Source: Methylomicrobium lacus_A
GTDB taxonomy: Bacteria; Pseudomonadota; Gammaproteobacteria; Methylococcales; Methylomonadaceae
Direction: 5' to 3'
Assembly: GCF_041897535.1 (NCBI RefSeq)
Contig: NZ_CP169217.1
Span: 2,542,001 to 2,606,000, forward strand
Length of the DNA stretch: 64,000 bases
Shown here: positions 25,187 to 34,254 of the stretch, piece by piece
Layout of the letters: each line of letters opens with the position of its first letter
Numbering within the stretch: the first letter of the stretch is position 1
Notes under the pieces: model-generated
Told to the model about the DNA's origin: nothing
The model's input: only the letters and a program-made list of their open reading frames with translations
Databases searched by the model: none
Program-made: the position numbers and the translations under genes

Positions 25187-25951
25187 TTACATCAGCGGCA
25201 AAATCTGCGCGAAAATCTTGCCGTTGGTCGCCAGGATTTGCTTCGGAAACAGTCCCGGATTGCCCTTGAAGTCGGTCAGCGTGCCGCCGGCTTCCTGCAC
25301 GATCAACGCGCCGGCGGCGACATCGTACAGGTTCAGCTCCTGCTCCCAGAACGCATCGACCTGGCCTTCCGCAACGAAGCACAGATCGAGCGCGGCGGAG
25401 CAGAAGCGGCGCTGGCCGGTCGTGCGCTGGGCGATACGGCAGAAGCGTTCGAGGTTGTTGTCGGCAAGATAGTTGCGGAGGCAAGCGAAGCCGGTCGCGA
25501 TCATCGCGTCGCCGAGTTCGGTTTCGTCCGAGACCGCAATGCGCTCGCCATTCTTGAACGCGCCCTGGCCTTTTTCGGCGGTATAGAGATCGTTGAACAC
25601 CGGCGCGTACACCGCGGCGAGCACGATGTCGCCGTCGACTTCGAGCGCGATGCTGACCGACCAGCCATATTGCCCCTTCTTAAACGAATGTGTGCCGTCG
25701 ATCGGATCGACGATCCAGCGGCTCGCTTGATCGGCGCTTTGCCCGCTTTCCTCGCCCCAGAAACCGTATTCGGGGTATTCGCGGGTCAGGGTTTCCTTCA
25801 AAAACGCCTCGATCGCGACATCGGCTTCGGTCACGAAATCGCGCGCGGCCTTCTTGTTCACCGCCATGTTCTTGCGGTCGTTAAAAAACTTCATGCCGAT
25901 GGCGCCCGCATCGCGGATCACTTTTTCAAGCGCGGCTTGGGTTACTCTCAT
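25187..25951 (-). CDS. Inositol-monophosphatase family phosphatase
   Basis: Mg-dependent phosphatase of 254 residues, the usual length for the SuhB/CysQ/HisN fold. The metal-binding motifs are GEES (about residue 66), WIVDPIDGTHSF (about 83-94) and ELNLYDVAAGALIVQEAGG near the C-terminus. The family includes inositol monophosphatase, 3'(2'),5'-bisphosphate nucleotidase and histidinol-phosphatase. The spacing and the FKKGQYGW segment make a histidinol-phosphatase-like or generic IMPase equally possible. It is transcribed alone. Which substrate it uses cannot be decided from sequence. Confidence 0.9.
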   Translation of the reverse strand: MRVTQAALEKVIRDAGAIGMKFFNDRKNMAVNKKAARDFVTEADVAIEAFLKETLTREYPEYGFWGEESGQSADQASRWIVDPIDGTHSFKKGQYGWSVSIALEVDGDIVLAAVYAPVFNDLYTAEKGQGAFKNGERIAVSDETELGDAMIATGFACLRNYLADNNLERFCRIAQRTTGQRRFCSAALDLCFVAEGQVDAFWEQELNLYDVAAGALIVQEAGGTLTDFKGNPGLFPKQILATNGKIFAQILPLM

Positions 25952-26094
25952 TCAGGCAGCCTCGATGACAACAGGATTGGACATAACACGGCAAACTCCC
26001 ATGCAAAGCGTTATTATATCAGTCCGGCACGGGCGCTTTGCCGAAAAAGCCCGGCGCTATCTGTTGTATCGGTTGATTTCGCTGAGTTGAGTTG

Positions 26095-27186
26095 ATGAAT
26101 GATAACGGCGACCCAAATTCGCTCCCGCCGCAAGCCCGCAAGGGCCGCGGCGCCTTGAGCAATCGCAGCGGGCGCTTCGAGGCCGAAACGCGCGAAGCGT
26201 TCGACGACGGCTGGGGCAGTCTCGATGAATTGCCGGAGCGCGTGCCGACCACCTTGAGTATCGATACGGCCAAGACCGTGATCAGTTATAACCAGTCGCC
26301 GGACGTGCCGTTCGACCGCTCGATCAACCCGTATCGGGGCTGCGAACACGGCTGCGCTTATTGCTTCGCGCGCCCGAGCCATGCCTATCTGGGGCTGTCG
26401 CCGGGGCTCGACTTCGAAACCCGGCTGTTCTACAAGCCCGATGCACCTGAATTGCTGCGCGAGGAACTTCGCGCCCGCCGCTACCGCCCCGCGCCGATCG
26501 CGCTGGGCATCAATACCGATGCCTACCAGCCGGTCGAACGCAGGCTCGGCCTGACCCGGCGGATTCTTGACGTGTTGCAGGAAACCCGGCATCCGGTCTC
26601 GATCGTGACCAAGTCCGCGCTGATCGAGCGCGATCTCGATATCCTGCAGGCCATGGCCGCAGAGGGCTTGGCGCAGGTCGCGGTCTCGGTCACCACCTTG
26701 AAAGCCGAACTGGCGCGCCGGCTGGAACCGCGCGCGGCGGCGCCGAGGCGGCGGTTGCAAGTGGTCGAGCGGCTGGCGGCGGCCGGCATTCCGGTGTCGG
26801 TGCTGGTTGCGCCGTTGATTCCGATGCTGAACGACGAGGAGCTCGAAAAAATATTGGCCGCGAGCCGCGAAGCGGGCGCGGTCGATGCGGGGTATGTGCT
26901 GCTGCGCCTGCCGCGGGAACTCCACGAGCTGTTTGCAGAATGGCTGCGCAGGCATGAACCGTTAAAGGCCGAGCGCGTGCTGCTGCGGATATTCGAGGCG
27001 CGCGGCGGCAAGGCCTACGATTCGACTTTTGGCGCGCGCATGACAGGCACCGGAGCCTACGCCGACCTGCTCGGCCAACGCTTTAAGCTGGCTTATAAAC
27101 GGCAGGCATTTCCCGGTGCGCCCGATTTTAATCTGAGCCTGTTCCGGCCGCCGCCGGCGGGCGGCCAGATGGACCTGTTCTGGTGA
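26095..27186 (+). CDS. PA0069-family radical SAM protein
   Basis: Radical SAM enzyme of about 363 residues. The cluster motif is CEHGCAYC (Cys83, Cys87, Cys90, a CxxxCxxC pattern), preceded by SYNQSPDVPFDRSINPYRG. Downstream are LGINTDAYQPVERR and IVTKSALIERDLDIL, as in proteins annotated as PA0069-like or spore-photoproduct-lyase-related. The reaction is not known for this family. The first codon is the ATG at 26095, which directly follows an in-frame TTG. It ends 6 bases before the end of the convergent glutathione-transferase gene. Confidence 0.92.
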   Translation: MNDNGDPNSLPPQARKGRGALSNRSGRFEAETREAFDDGWGSLDELPERVPTTLSIDTAKTVISYNQSPDVPFDRSINPYRGCEHGCAYCFARPSHAYLGLSPGLDFETRLFYKPDAPELLREELRARRYRPAPIALGINTDAYQPVERRLGLTRRILDVLQETRHPVSIVTKSALIERDLDILQAMAAEGLAQVAVSVTTLKAELARRLEPRAAAPRRRLQVVERLAAAGIPVSVLVAPLIPMLNDEELEKILAASREAGAVDAGYVLLRLPRELHELFAEWLRRHEPLKAERVLLRIFEARGGKAYDSTFGARMTGTGAYADLLGQRFKLAYKRQAFPGAPDFNLSLFRPPPAGGQMDLFW

Positions 27187-27192
27187 GTCGTC

Positions 27193-27849
27193 CTATTTTT
27201 TTTGCGCGAAAAAGGCCTGGACCGCCGCATCCCGGCCTTCCGCGACCTGCTTCACGCTCGGCCGGCTTTCGAGCCGTTTGAAATAATCCGCCACGCCCGG
27301 CACATGGGCCGCGACCAGATCCTCGCCATAAATTTTTTGCGTCGCCAGCGCAATCAAGCCCAGATGCAACCAGGCGACGATGTCGGCCGCGCTGAAGTTT
27401 GCGCCGATCGCGTAGGAGGTAAAGTTCGACAGACGCGTCAGGCCTTGCAGGCCGGCTTCGACTTTTTTTCTGACCTCGTCCTTGGTTTCGGCCGACACCG
27501 GCACGCCGAACAACATTTCCGGATAAAGCCTGCGGGCGATCAGTTCGATGTTCAACTCCAGATGCTGGATGAATTCCCGGCATTTGGCGCGTTCGAAGGC
27601 GTCGGCCGGATACAGGGGATGTTCGGGATAGGCGTCTTCCAGATATTCGAGAATCGCCTGCGATTCGGACAGGTAACCGCCCTGTTCGGTCTTGATGAAA
27701 GGAATCTTGCCCAGCGGCGAGCGCTTCAACACCGCCGCATCCTGGGACGGCGCCAGCATCTCTTCGGTGAAAGGAACGCCTTTTTCGAGCAGGGCCAGTT
27801 TGGTCTTGTTGTAATAGTTGCTGAGTGCAAAGCCGTATAAGGTAATCAT
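27193..27849 (-). CDS. Glutathione S-transferase family protein
   Basis: A 218-residue enzyme with the GST layout: an N-terminal thioredoxin-like half (MITLYGFALSNYYNKTKLAL, cis-proline in GKIPFI, ESQAILEYLEDAYP) and a C-terminal helical half with the buried FSAADIVAWLHLG motif. The catalytic residue is probably Ser10 or Tyr near the N-terminus. It faces a TetR gene across two operator-like palindromes, so it is likely induced by an electrophile or toxic compound sensed by that regulator. Confidence 0.92.
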   Translation of the reverse strand: MITLYGFALSNYYNKTKLALLEKGVPFTEEMLAPSQDAAVLKRSPLGKIPFIKTEQGGYLSESQAILEYLEDAYPEHPLYPADAFERAKCREFIQHLELNIELIARRLYPEMLFGVPVSAETKDEVRKKVEAGLQGLTRLSNFTSYAIGANFSAADIVAWLHLGLIALATQKIYGEDLVAAHVPGVADYFKRLESRPSVKQVAEGRDAAVQAFFAQKK

Positions 27850-27884
27850 GTTTCGATCTCCGGGTTGATGACTGCATTGAAGTA

Positions 27885-27928
27885 GACTGACCGGTCAGTC
27901 GTTTGCAATAATACAGACCGGTCGGTAT
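27885..27928. promoter_or_regulatory. Two TetR-type operators between the GST and tetR genes
   Basis: Operator 1 is the perfect 16-bp palindrome GACTGACCGGTCAGTC (27885-27900). Operator 2 (27911-27928) shares the GACCGGTC core and has ATAC/GTAT outer arms with one mismatched pair. The shared core, the spacing of about 26 bases, and the position in the gap between divergent genes suggest cooperative repression of both. Confidence 0.8.
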
Positions 27929-27958
27929 AGTTGCAAATTATTTTGTAATGCTTGAGCC

Positions 27959-28534
27959 ATGACTAGCACTCTCAAAGAACGCATCCTAGAGGCGGCGTCC
28001 GATCTGTTTTACCGCCAGGGCATCCGGGCGACCGGCATCGATGCGATCGTGAAGGCGGCGGGCACCACCAAGATGAGCCTGTATCACTATTTCCCTTCCA
28101 AACACGACTTGGTGCTGGCGCATTTGCAAAAAAGCGCCGAGATGATGCGCGAGCGGATCATGACCGGCATCGCGGAGCGCGCATCCCTGCCGAAAGACCG
28201 CTTGCTCGCCGTCTTCGATGTTTTTGGGGAGTTGTTGATGCGAGACAGCTTTCGCGGCTGTCCGTTCATCAATGCCGCGACCGAAGCGTCCGCCGAAGAA
28301 GAAGCCTTCAAACAAGCCTCCGCCGATTTTTATGCGCAATTCCGCCAGAGCCTCGTCGAACTGGCGACGGCGGCCGAGGCGCGGCAACCCGACTTGCTGG
28401 GCCGGCAATTGAGCCTGCTGCTTTCCGGCGCGATCATCGCCGAACAGATGCAGCGCGATTCGGGGGCAATCACGGCGGCGCGCCAGGCGGCCGAAATTCT
28501 GGTCGGCCAGGCCTGTGCCGCTTCGGCGCCTTGA
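27959..28534 (+). CDS. TetR/AcrR family transcriptional regulator
   Basis: Repressor of 191 residues. Helix-turn-helix at about residues 10-55: AASDLFYRQGIRATGIDAIV and GTTKMSLYHYFPSKHDLV. The C-terminal part contains GCPFINAATEAS, typical of the TetR_C subgroup that includes electrophile sensors such as NemR. The cysteine in that motif is a candidate sensor, which is inference. It is divergent from the GST gene, with two palindromes in the gap, so GST and regulator probably form a detoxification unit. Confidence 0.92.
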   Translation: MTSTLKERILEAASDLFYRQGIRATGIDAIVKAAGTTKMSLYHYFPSKHDLVLAHLQKSAEMMRERIMTGIAERASLPKDRLLAVFDVFGELLMRDSFRGCPFINAATEASAEEEAFKQASADFYAQFRQSLVELATAAEARQPDLLGRQLSLLLSGAIIAEQMQRDSGAITAARQAAEILVGQACAASAP

Positions 28535-28656
28535 GGGTTGCCGAAGATCCTGTCCGGGGAATGCTTTGCTGTAAAATGTAACTTACTATGGGCGCTAGAG
28601 TCAATCGCGCTTTCTGGAAGAGGTCGTGAGCGAATAGCCGGACATGCCGGCGAAAC

Positions 28657-30012
28657 CTACGGCAAATACACGCTCCAGCTCATTCCGCCCAGCGCCTTGC
28701 TCGGTAAGCCTTCCAGCTTGCCGCCCAATAGCTCGAGCAGGTCGTTCACGACCGCCATGCCGATGCCGTGCCCGTGAATGTTCTCGTCGGCGCGGACGCC
28801 GCGTTTCAATATTTCGCTGAGCTTTTGCTGCGGAATGCCGGGGCCGTCGTCCTCGATCAACAGGTGCACGGCATAATTGCGGCGGTTTTTACGCGGGTTC
28901 AGCGCAACATTGACCCTGACCGTTGTGCGGCACCATTTGCTGGCATTGTCGAGCAGATTGCCGATGATTTCGTAGAGGTCGCCTTCCTCGTAATACACCG
29001 GGCTCGACTCCGGCATGTTCAGGTCGAAAACGATCCCCTTGTCTCTATGCACCTTGGCCAGCGAGGCGACCGTTTTGCGGATGATCTCGGTCACGTCGGA
29101 GGTGCCGACGGTCTTGGTCTCGCCCTTCGCGGCCGCGCGTTGCAGCTGGTACTCGATGATCTTGTCCATGTGGGTCAGTTGTTCGATCACGGCGTCCTGA
29201 TTGCCTTGAAAGGACTGCGCGCAGCCGTGCAGGATCGCCAGCGGCGTCTTCAGGCTGTGCGCCAGATCGGCCAGCGTATTGCGGTAGCGCTCCAGATGCG
29301 CGCGCTCGCTGTTGATGAAGGCGTTCAGATTGCTCGCGAGTCCCTGCAGTTCGGTCGCATAGTAATGGTCCAGGCGCAGACGCTTGCCCTTTTCGATCGC
29401 CTCCAGATCCCTGACGATCCGGCGCAGCGGCTTCAAGCTCCAGCGCAGCAGCGAAAACTGGATCAAGAGCAGCACCACGCCGATCACCAGCAGCCAGGCT
29501 CGCAAGGTCACGGTAAAGCGCTTCACCTGCTGGGCGACAAAATCGCCGTCTTCGACCACGGTAAACATATATTCGCGCTCGATGCCGGCTACATTCTGCC
29601 AAATGACCCGGTAATGAAACGCATAGCGGTTGCGTTTTTCCAGGGTGAACGCCGATTCGCCCGGCGCTATCTCGGGGAAGGGCGGCGGGTCGAGGCCGAT
29701 CGCGGAAGGCGAGCTCCAGACCAGTTTTTTATTGATTTGCTGAATGAAGCCGTAGAGGCCCGAGCCCGGATTGGTGAAACGCGGGTCGTTCAGGTTCGGC
29801 GAAACCGATAATTCGCCGTTATCCTTCAGTTCCGCGGAAGACAACAGCGAATACACCTGAATCCGCAAGCGTTCCTTCAAGGCCTCCTCGGCGCTTTCGC
29901 GAAAGCCCTGCTCGAGCACCAGGGCGACCAGCGCGAAAAAGGCCGCCAACACCAGGCCTTCGGAGGTCAGCAATCTAAAGCTTAAGGATTTGGTGCGCGT
30001 CGCGTTCTTCAT
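28657..30012 (-). CDS. Membrane sensor histidine kinase, PhoQ-like, without adjacent regulator
   Basis: Kinase of about 451 residues. Residues 10-35 are a first membrane helix (LTSEGLVLAAFFALVALVLE). A periplasmic sensor of about 130 residues follows, then a second helix (AWLLVIGVVLLLIQFSLL), HAMP, and a HisKA-like domain with the His in LADLAHSLKTPLAILHG. The ATPase has NLLDNASKW, DDGPGIP and GHGIGMAVVNDLLELLGG. This is the PhoQ arrangement, yet no response regulator lies next to it. The ATG at 30012 is chosen because the basic KNATRTKS then precedes the first helix; 30105 is also open. Confidence 0.88.
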   Translation of the reverse strand: MKNATRTKSLSFRLLTSEGLVLAAFFALVALVLEQGFRESAEEALKERLRIQVYSLLSSAELKDNGELSVSPNLNDPRFTNPGSGLYGFIQQINKKLVWSSPSAIGLDPPPFPEIAPGESAFTLEKRNRYAFHYRVIWQNVAGIEREYMFTVVEDGDFVAQQVKRFTVTLRAWLLVIGVVLLLIQFSLLRWSLKPLRRIVRDLEAIEKGKRLRLDHYYATELQGLASNLNAFINSERAHLERYRNTLADLAHSLKTPLAILHGCAQSFQGNQDAVIEQLTHMDKIIEYQLQRAAAKGETKTVGTSDVTEIIRKTVASLAKVHRDKGIVFDLNMPESSPVYYEEGDLYEIIGNLLDNASKWCRTTVRVNVALNPRKNRRNYAVHLLIEDDGPGIPQQKLSEILKRGVRADENIHGHGIGMAVVNDLLELLGGKLEGLPSKALGGMSWSVYLP

Positions 30013-30210
30013 CGGTTGTCGTCGGTGTTGTTGGTCGCAATGAAAGTCACGGATTTTCCTGGCTTGCGCTGCGGAACCCGCCAGGAATCGGCCTGTCACA
30101 TTCATTCCATGAAGCCGTCTATTCTAATCAAAACCGCCCTGTCGCGCTTACTCCTGATCAGGCAAGCAGGCAAAAGAGTCGGTTTCTCGGGCTCGCCGGC
30201 CTTTTGTCTG

Positions 30211-30225
30211 TGTTATAATATAACA
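30211..30225. promoter_or_regulatory. Probable Zur box overlapping the promoter
   Basis: Perfect palindrome TGTTATA-A-TATAACA. It matches the core of the gammaproteobacterial Zur consensus (GTTATANTATAAC), and a TATAAT -10 hexamer (30214-30219) lies within it. It ends 23 bases before the start of the TonB receptor gene, so zinc-loaded Zur would block the promoter. Confidence 0.8.
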
Positions 30226-30248
30226 TTGCATTTCATTAAAATTCCGCC

Positions 30249-32306
30249 ATGCAGATCAATCAAATTGCTGTTTATCCGTCTGTTATCGCCTGTTTGTTGG
30301 GCGCGGCCCTGCCGATCGCCACGCTGCACGCGGAAGAGCCGGAAGGCATGCTGGAGGAAGTCGTCGTCACCGCGCCTTCGGGAGAGACGCAGGCGAGCCC
30401 TGTCCAGCCGGCCAAGGTGTTGAGCGATGAGGAATTGCGGATGAAAATCGGCCACAGCATCGGCGAGACGCTGAAAGATGAATTGGGCATAAGCAGCCAG
30501 TCGTTCGGACCCGGCGTCGGCACCCCGGTGATCCGGGGGCAGGCGGGCCCCAGGGTACGGGTGTTGAGCAACGGCATCGGCAGCAACGATGCGTCGGCAT
30601 TCAGTCCGGACCACGCGGCCAGCGTCGAGCCGCTGCTGGCCGAAAGCATCGAAGTGCTGCGGGGGCCCGCCACCCTGATGTACGGCAGCGGCGTGATCGG
30701 CGGCGTGGTCAACGTGATCGACAACCGGATTCCGGGGCGAATGCCGGACAAGCCGATCGGCGGCGCGCTCGAACAGCGCTTCGATTCGACCAGCGACGAA
30801 ACCAGCACCGCGCTGAAGATCGACGGCGGCCAGGACCATCTAGCCTACCATCTGGACGGTTTCTACCGTCACCGCGACGATCTCTCCATAGGCGGCAGCG
30901 CGATCGATACGGCCAAGGCCTCGATCACCGATCCCTCTTTAGAGATCGTCGATAATCCGGACGGGCATTTGAACAATACCGGCGCGGAGGCGATCAGCGG
31001 TTCGGCCGGCCTGTCCTGGATAGGCGAGCCGGGTTTCGCGGGCGCTTCGATCAATCATCTCGAAAACAATTACGGCATCGCCCCGGACGGCACCGGCGAG
31101 GAAAACGTGCGCATCGCCTTGCGGCAGGAGAAGTATGACTTCAAGAGCGAACTGGTCGATCCGTTCCGCTTCGCGAAAAGCCTGCGCGCCCGCCTGGGCT
31201 ATACCGACTATCAACACACCGAAATCGCGAACGGCGAGCCCGGCGCGTTTTTCACCAATCAATCCTACGAAAGCCGGCTCGAAATGGACCATCAGGATCT
31301 CGGCCCGTTGCGCGGCACGGTCGGCTTTCAGGCCCAGGCCAGCGATTTCAACGCGATCGAAAAACTGACCAGCGCGCCGATCGTGCCGCATTCGTTGACC
31401 AACAGCTACAGCGTGTTCGCGGTCGAGGCGTTCGACGTGGGCCCGGTGACCTATCAGTTCGGCACCCGCATCGACCAAACCGACATTCGGCCGGACGGCA
31501 TGCGGGGATTCGCCTACACCCCGGTCAGCGCGTCGGCCTCCGCCAACTGGAAAATCGACGGCAAAAACAGCCTGAACCTCGCGCTGACCCGTTCGGCGCG
31601 GGCGCCGCAAGTACAGGAGCTTCTAGTCAACGGCTTTCATGATGCGACCCGCAGCTTCGAGCGTGGCAACCTGGCCTTGCAGGAAGAAACCTCCTACAAC
31701 CTCGACCTCGGCTACCGCTTCAAGTCGGAATGGCTGCGCGCCGAGTTCGATCTATTTCACAACTGGGCCGGCAACTACATCTATCAGCAACGCAGCGGCG
31801 AATTCGTCGATGAAGACGGCAATCCCTGCACCATCGACTGCAAGCCGGTCCTGGTCAGTAGCCAGCAGGACGCGATCTTCAAAGGCTATGAAGCGAAGCT
31901 GATTTTCCCGGTGATGGAGAACCGGCATGGCCTATTGGATTTGACCTTGTTCAGCGACTATACGCGCGGCGAATTCGCGAACGGCGGCGACGTGCCGCGC
32001 ATGCCGCCGTTGCGTTACGGCCTACAATTCGATTATCTGCAGAACAAACTGTCGAGCTACCTGCGTTTCACCCGCGCAGACGATCAGCCGCATGCCGGCG
32101 ATTTCGAAACCTCCACCGCCGGTTATTTTTTGCTGAACGTCGGCGTCAACTATCAACTGCGAGCCTACAAGGATGCCGAACTGATGCTGTTTGCGAAGGG
32201 CAACAACCTGCTCGATCAAAACATCCGCAATTCGACCTCGTATCTCAGGAACTTTGCGCCGGAAGCCGGAATAGGCGCGGAGATCGGCTTCAGGCTGAGT
32301 TATTGA
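30249..32306 (+). CDS. TonB-dependent outer-membrane receptor, ZnuD-like, probable zinc uptake
   Basis: Outer-membrane receptor of 685 residues. There is a signal peptide (VIACLLGAALPIATLHA), then a TonB-box-like EEVVVTA. The plug domain has VIRGQAGPRVRVLSNGIG, FSPDHAASVEPLLAESIEVL and RGPATLMYGSGVIGGVVNVI, and a 22-stranded barrel ends in IGAEIGFRLSY with terminal aromatic Tyr. The SPDHA...RGPATLLYGS context is characteristic of the ZnuD-type group. A Zur-box palindrome sits at the promoter, which supports zinc limitation as the signal. The substrate is inferred, not shown. Confidence 0.88.
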   Translation: MQINQIAVYPSVIACLLGAALPIATLHAEEPEGMLEEVVVTAPSGETQASPVQPAKVLSDEELRMKIGHSIGETLKDELGISSQSFGPGVGTPVIRGQAGPRVRVLSNGIGSNDASAFSPDHAASVEPLLAESIEVLRGPATLMYGSGVIGGVVNVIDNRIPGRMPDKPIGGALEQRFDSTSDETSTALKIDGGQDHLAYHLDGFYRHRDDLSIGGSAIDTAKASITDPSLEIVDNPDGHLNNTGAEAISGSAGLSWIGEPGFAGASINHLENNYGIAPDGTGEENVRIALRQEKYDFKSELVDPFRFAKSLRARLGYTDYQHTEIANGEPGAFFTNQSYESRLEMDHQDLGPLRGTVGFQAQASDFNAIEKLTSAPIVPHSLTNSYSVFAVEAFDVGPVTYQFGTRIDQTDIRPDGMRGFAYTPVSASASANWKIDGKNSLNLALTRSARAPQVQELLVNGFHDATRSFERGNLALQEETSYNLDLGYRFKSEWLRAEFDLFHNWAGNYIYQQRSGEFVDEDGNPCTIDCKPVLVSSQQDAIFKGYEAKLIFPVMENRHGLLDLTLFSDYTRGEFANGGDVPRMPPLRYGLQFDYLQNKLSSYLRFTRADDQPHAGDFETSTAGYFLLNVGVNYQLRAYKDAELMLFAKGNNLLDQNIRNSTSYLRNFAPEAGIGAEIGFRLSY

Positions 32307-32370
32307 AGACATCGGACGAGGAATCTGGGACAATGTCGGGGCAATCTCATTCGTAGTAATACCGACCCCA

Positions 32371-33465
32371 ATGACAAATAATAATGACCTGATCGCCCGC
32401 GTCTTCCGCCAGGAAGTGCTGGCGATGTCCGCCTACCATGTTGCCGATGCCGAGGGCTTGATCAAGCTGGATGCGATGGAAAATCCGTACGAATGGCCCG
32501 AAGACATCAAGACGCGCTGGCTCGAAAGCCTGCGCGCCTGCCCGCTGAACCGCTATCCCGATCCCGGCGCGCGCCGCCTCGCCTCGGTGATCAGAGAGAT
32601 GAACGCTCAGGATCAGGACGCCGCGCTGCTGCTCGGCAACGGCTCCGATGAAATCATCCAGTTGCTGCTGATGGCGCTGCCGCAAGGCTCCTCGGTGTTG
32701 TCGCCGGAGCCGGGCTTCGTGATGTACAGGCAGCTCAGCCACTGCCTGGGCTTGAATTACATCGGCGTGCCTTTACGGGCGGAGGATTTTGCGCTCGACA
32801 TGCCGGCGATGCAGGCGGCGATCGAGCAGCACCGGCCGAAGCTGATCTTTCTGGCTTACCCGAACAATCCGACCGGCAACCTGTTCGACCAGGACGCGAT
32901 CGACAAGATCATCGCTCAAGCTCCCGGTCTGGTCGTGATCGACGAAGCCTATGAGCCGTTCGCGGACGCGAGTTATCTGGGCAGGCTCGGCCGCCATCCG
33001 AATCTCCTGGTGATGCGGACCGTGTCCAAGCTGGGGCTGGCAGGGCTCCGCCTCGGCTATCTGTGCGGCAGCCCCGAACTGATCGGGCAACTGGACAAAA
33101 TCCGCCTGCCCTACAATATCAATGTGCTGACCCAGGCCAGTGCCGAATTCGCCTTGAACCACAAGGCGCTGTTCGACCAGCAGACCCGGTTGATCCGGGC
33201 CGAACGCGCGCGCGTCTTCGCCGAATTGAATGCGCTGGCCGGCATTACCGCCTATCCGAGCGCGGCCAACTTCATCCTGTTCAGAACGCCGCCGGGCCGT
33301 GCGAACGCGCTATTTGCCTCCCTCAAACAGCAGGGCGTGCTGATCAAGAATTTGAGCCCTCAGGGCGGCATTTTGGCCGATTGCCTGCGCGTCACGATCG
33401 GCAAGCCCGATGAAAACGCCGCGTTTCTTTCCGCATTGAAGCAAAGCCTTAGCTCCAACCCCTGA
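32371..33465 (+). CDS. hisC: Histidinol-phosphate aminotransferase
   Basis: PLP-dependent aminotransferase of 364 residues, fold type I, for the step from imidazole-acetol phosphate to L-histidinol phosphate. Family marks: DAMENPYEWPEDI, NRYPDPGARRLA, LGNGSDEIIQLLLMA, YPNNPTGNLF, VIDEAYEPFA, and the PLP lysine in RTVSKLGLAGLRLGYL. The C-terminal ADCLRVTIGKPDENAAFL fits HisC. It is not beside other his genes here, as often in gammaproteobacteria. Its start is 64 bases after the TonB receptor stop. Confidence 0.94.
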   Translation: MTNNNDLIARVFRQEVLAMSAYHVADAEGLIKLDAMENPYEWPEDIKTRWLESLRACPLNRYPDPGARRLASVIREMNAQDQDAALLLGNGSDEIIQLLLMALPQGSSVLSPEPGFVMYRQLSHCLGLNYIGVPLRAEDFALDMPAMQAAIEQHRPKLIFLAYPNNPTGNLFDQDAIDKIIAQAPGLVVIDEAYEPFADASYLGRLGRHPNLLVMRTVSKLGLAGLRLGYLCGSPELIGQLDKIRLPYNINVLTQASAEFALNHKALFDQQTRLIRAERARVFAELNALAGITAYPSAANFILFRTPPGRANALFASLKQQGVLIKNLSPQGGILADCLRVTIGKPDENAAFLSALKQSLSSNP

Positions 33466-33654
33466 AGGTGCTGGGTGGCCGGCGGCAAACCGGCGTCGCA
33501 GGCCGCCCCGCTTTTCGATTTGACTCGTCGCCGCCTTTTTTGTCATCTCCCGGTAAACAAATCTATTAAGCACTTCAAATCGACTAGGTTCTAGTGGTAT
33601 ATTGCGCCGATAACGCGTTAATTACGACACAGACCTGAACAGGAGAGTTAGATA

Positions 33655-34254
33655 ATGAATAACCAAGGCGTCGATAAGTCAAAACGCCAGTTTTTAACCT
33701 CGGCATTGACCGTAGTGGGGGCGGTCGGTGCGGGTTATTTAGCTGTACCTTTTCTCGCGCAGATGCAGCCCAGCGTGAAGGCGATGGCTGCCGGCGCGCC
33801 GGTCGAGGTTGACATCAGTAAAATAGAGCCGGGTCAATTGATCCGCGTCGCTTGGCGCGGCAAGCCGGTGTGGATTTTGATGCGGACGCCGGAGGTGCTG
33901 GCGACGCTCAAAACGCTCGATAACGAGCTGCGCGACCCGATGTCCGAGGAGTCGATTCAACCCGATTACAGCAAAAATCTCTACCGCTCGATCAAGCCCG
34001 AAATTTTTGTCGCGATCGGCATCTGCACTCATCTGGGCTGCTCGCCCACCTTCAGGCCCGAACTCGCTCCTGCCGATCTCGGCGACAAATGGAAAGGCGG
34101 TTTCTTCTGTCCGTGCCACGGTTCCTGGTTTGATTTGGCCGGCCGCGTCTATCGCGGCGTACCCGCGCCGACCAATCTCGAGATTCCTCCCTACCGTTAC
34201 GTGACCGAAAACCAACTGATCATCGGCGAAACCAGCCAAGGGGCAAGCGCATGA
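33655..34254 (+). CDS. petA: Ubiquinol-cytochrome c reductase, Rieske iron-sulfur subunit
   Basis: Rieske subunit of the bc1 complex (199 residues), anchored in the inner membrane with its cluster on the periplasmic side. The N-terminus (KRQFLTSALTVVGAVGAGY) is the usual uncleaved anchor. The 2Fe-2S ligands are CTHLGC (Cys124, His126) and CPCHGSWF (Cys152, His155), with Cys129 and Cys154 forming the stabilising disulfide. AGGAGAG precedes the ATG. The last four bases overlap the cytochrome b start, so petA, petB and petC form one operon. Confidence 0.97.
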   Translation: MNNQGVDKSKRQFLTSALTVVGAVGAGYLAVPFLAQMQPSVKAMAAGAPVEVDISKIEPGQLIRVAWRGKPVWILMRTPEVLATLKTLDNELRDPMSEESIQPDYSKNLYRSIKPEIFVAIGICTHLGCSPTFRPELAPADLGDKWKGGFFCPCHGSWFDLAGRVYRGVPAPTNLEIPPYRYVTENQLIIGETSQGASA

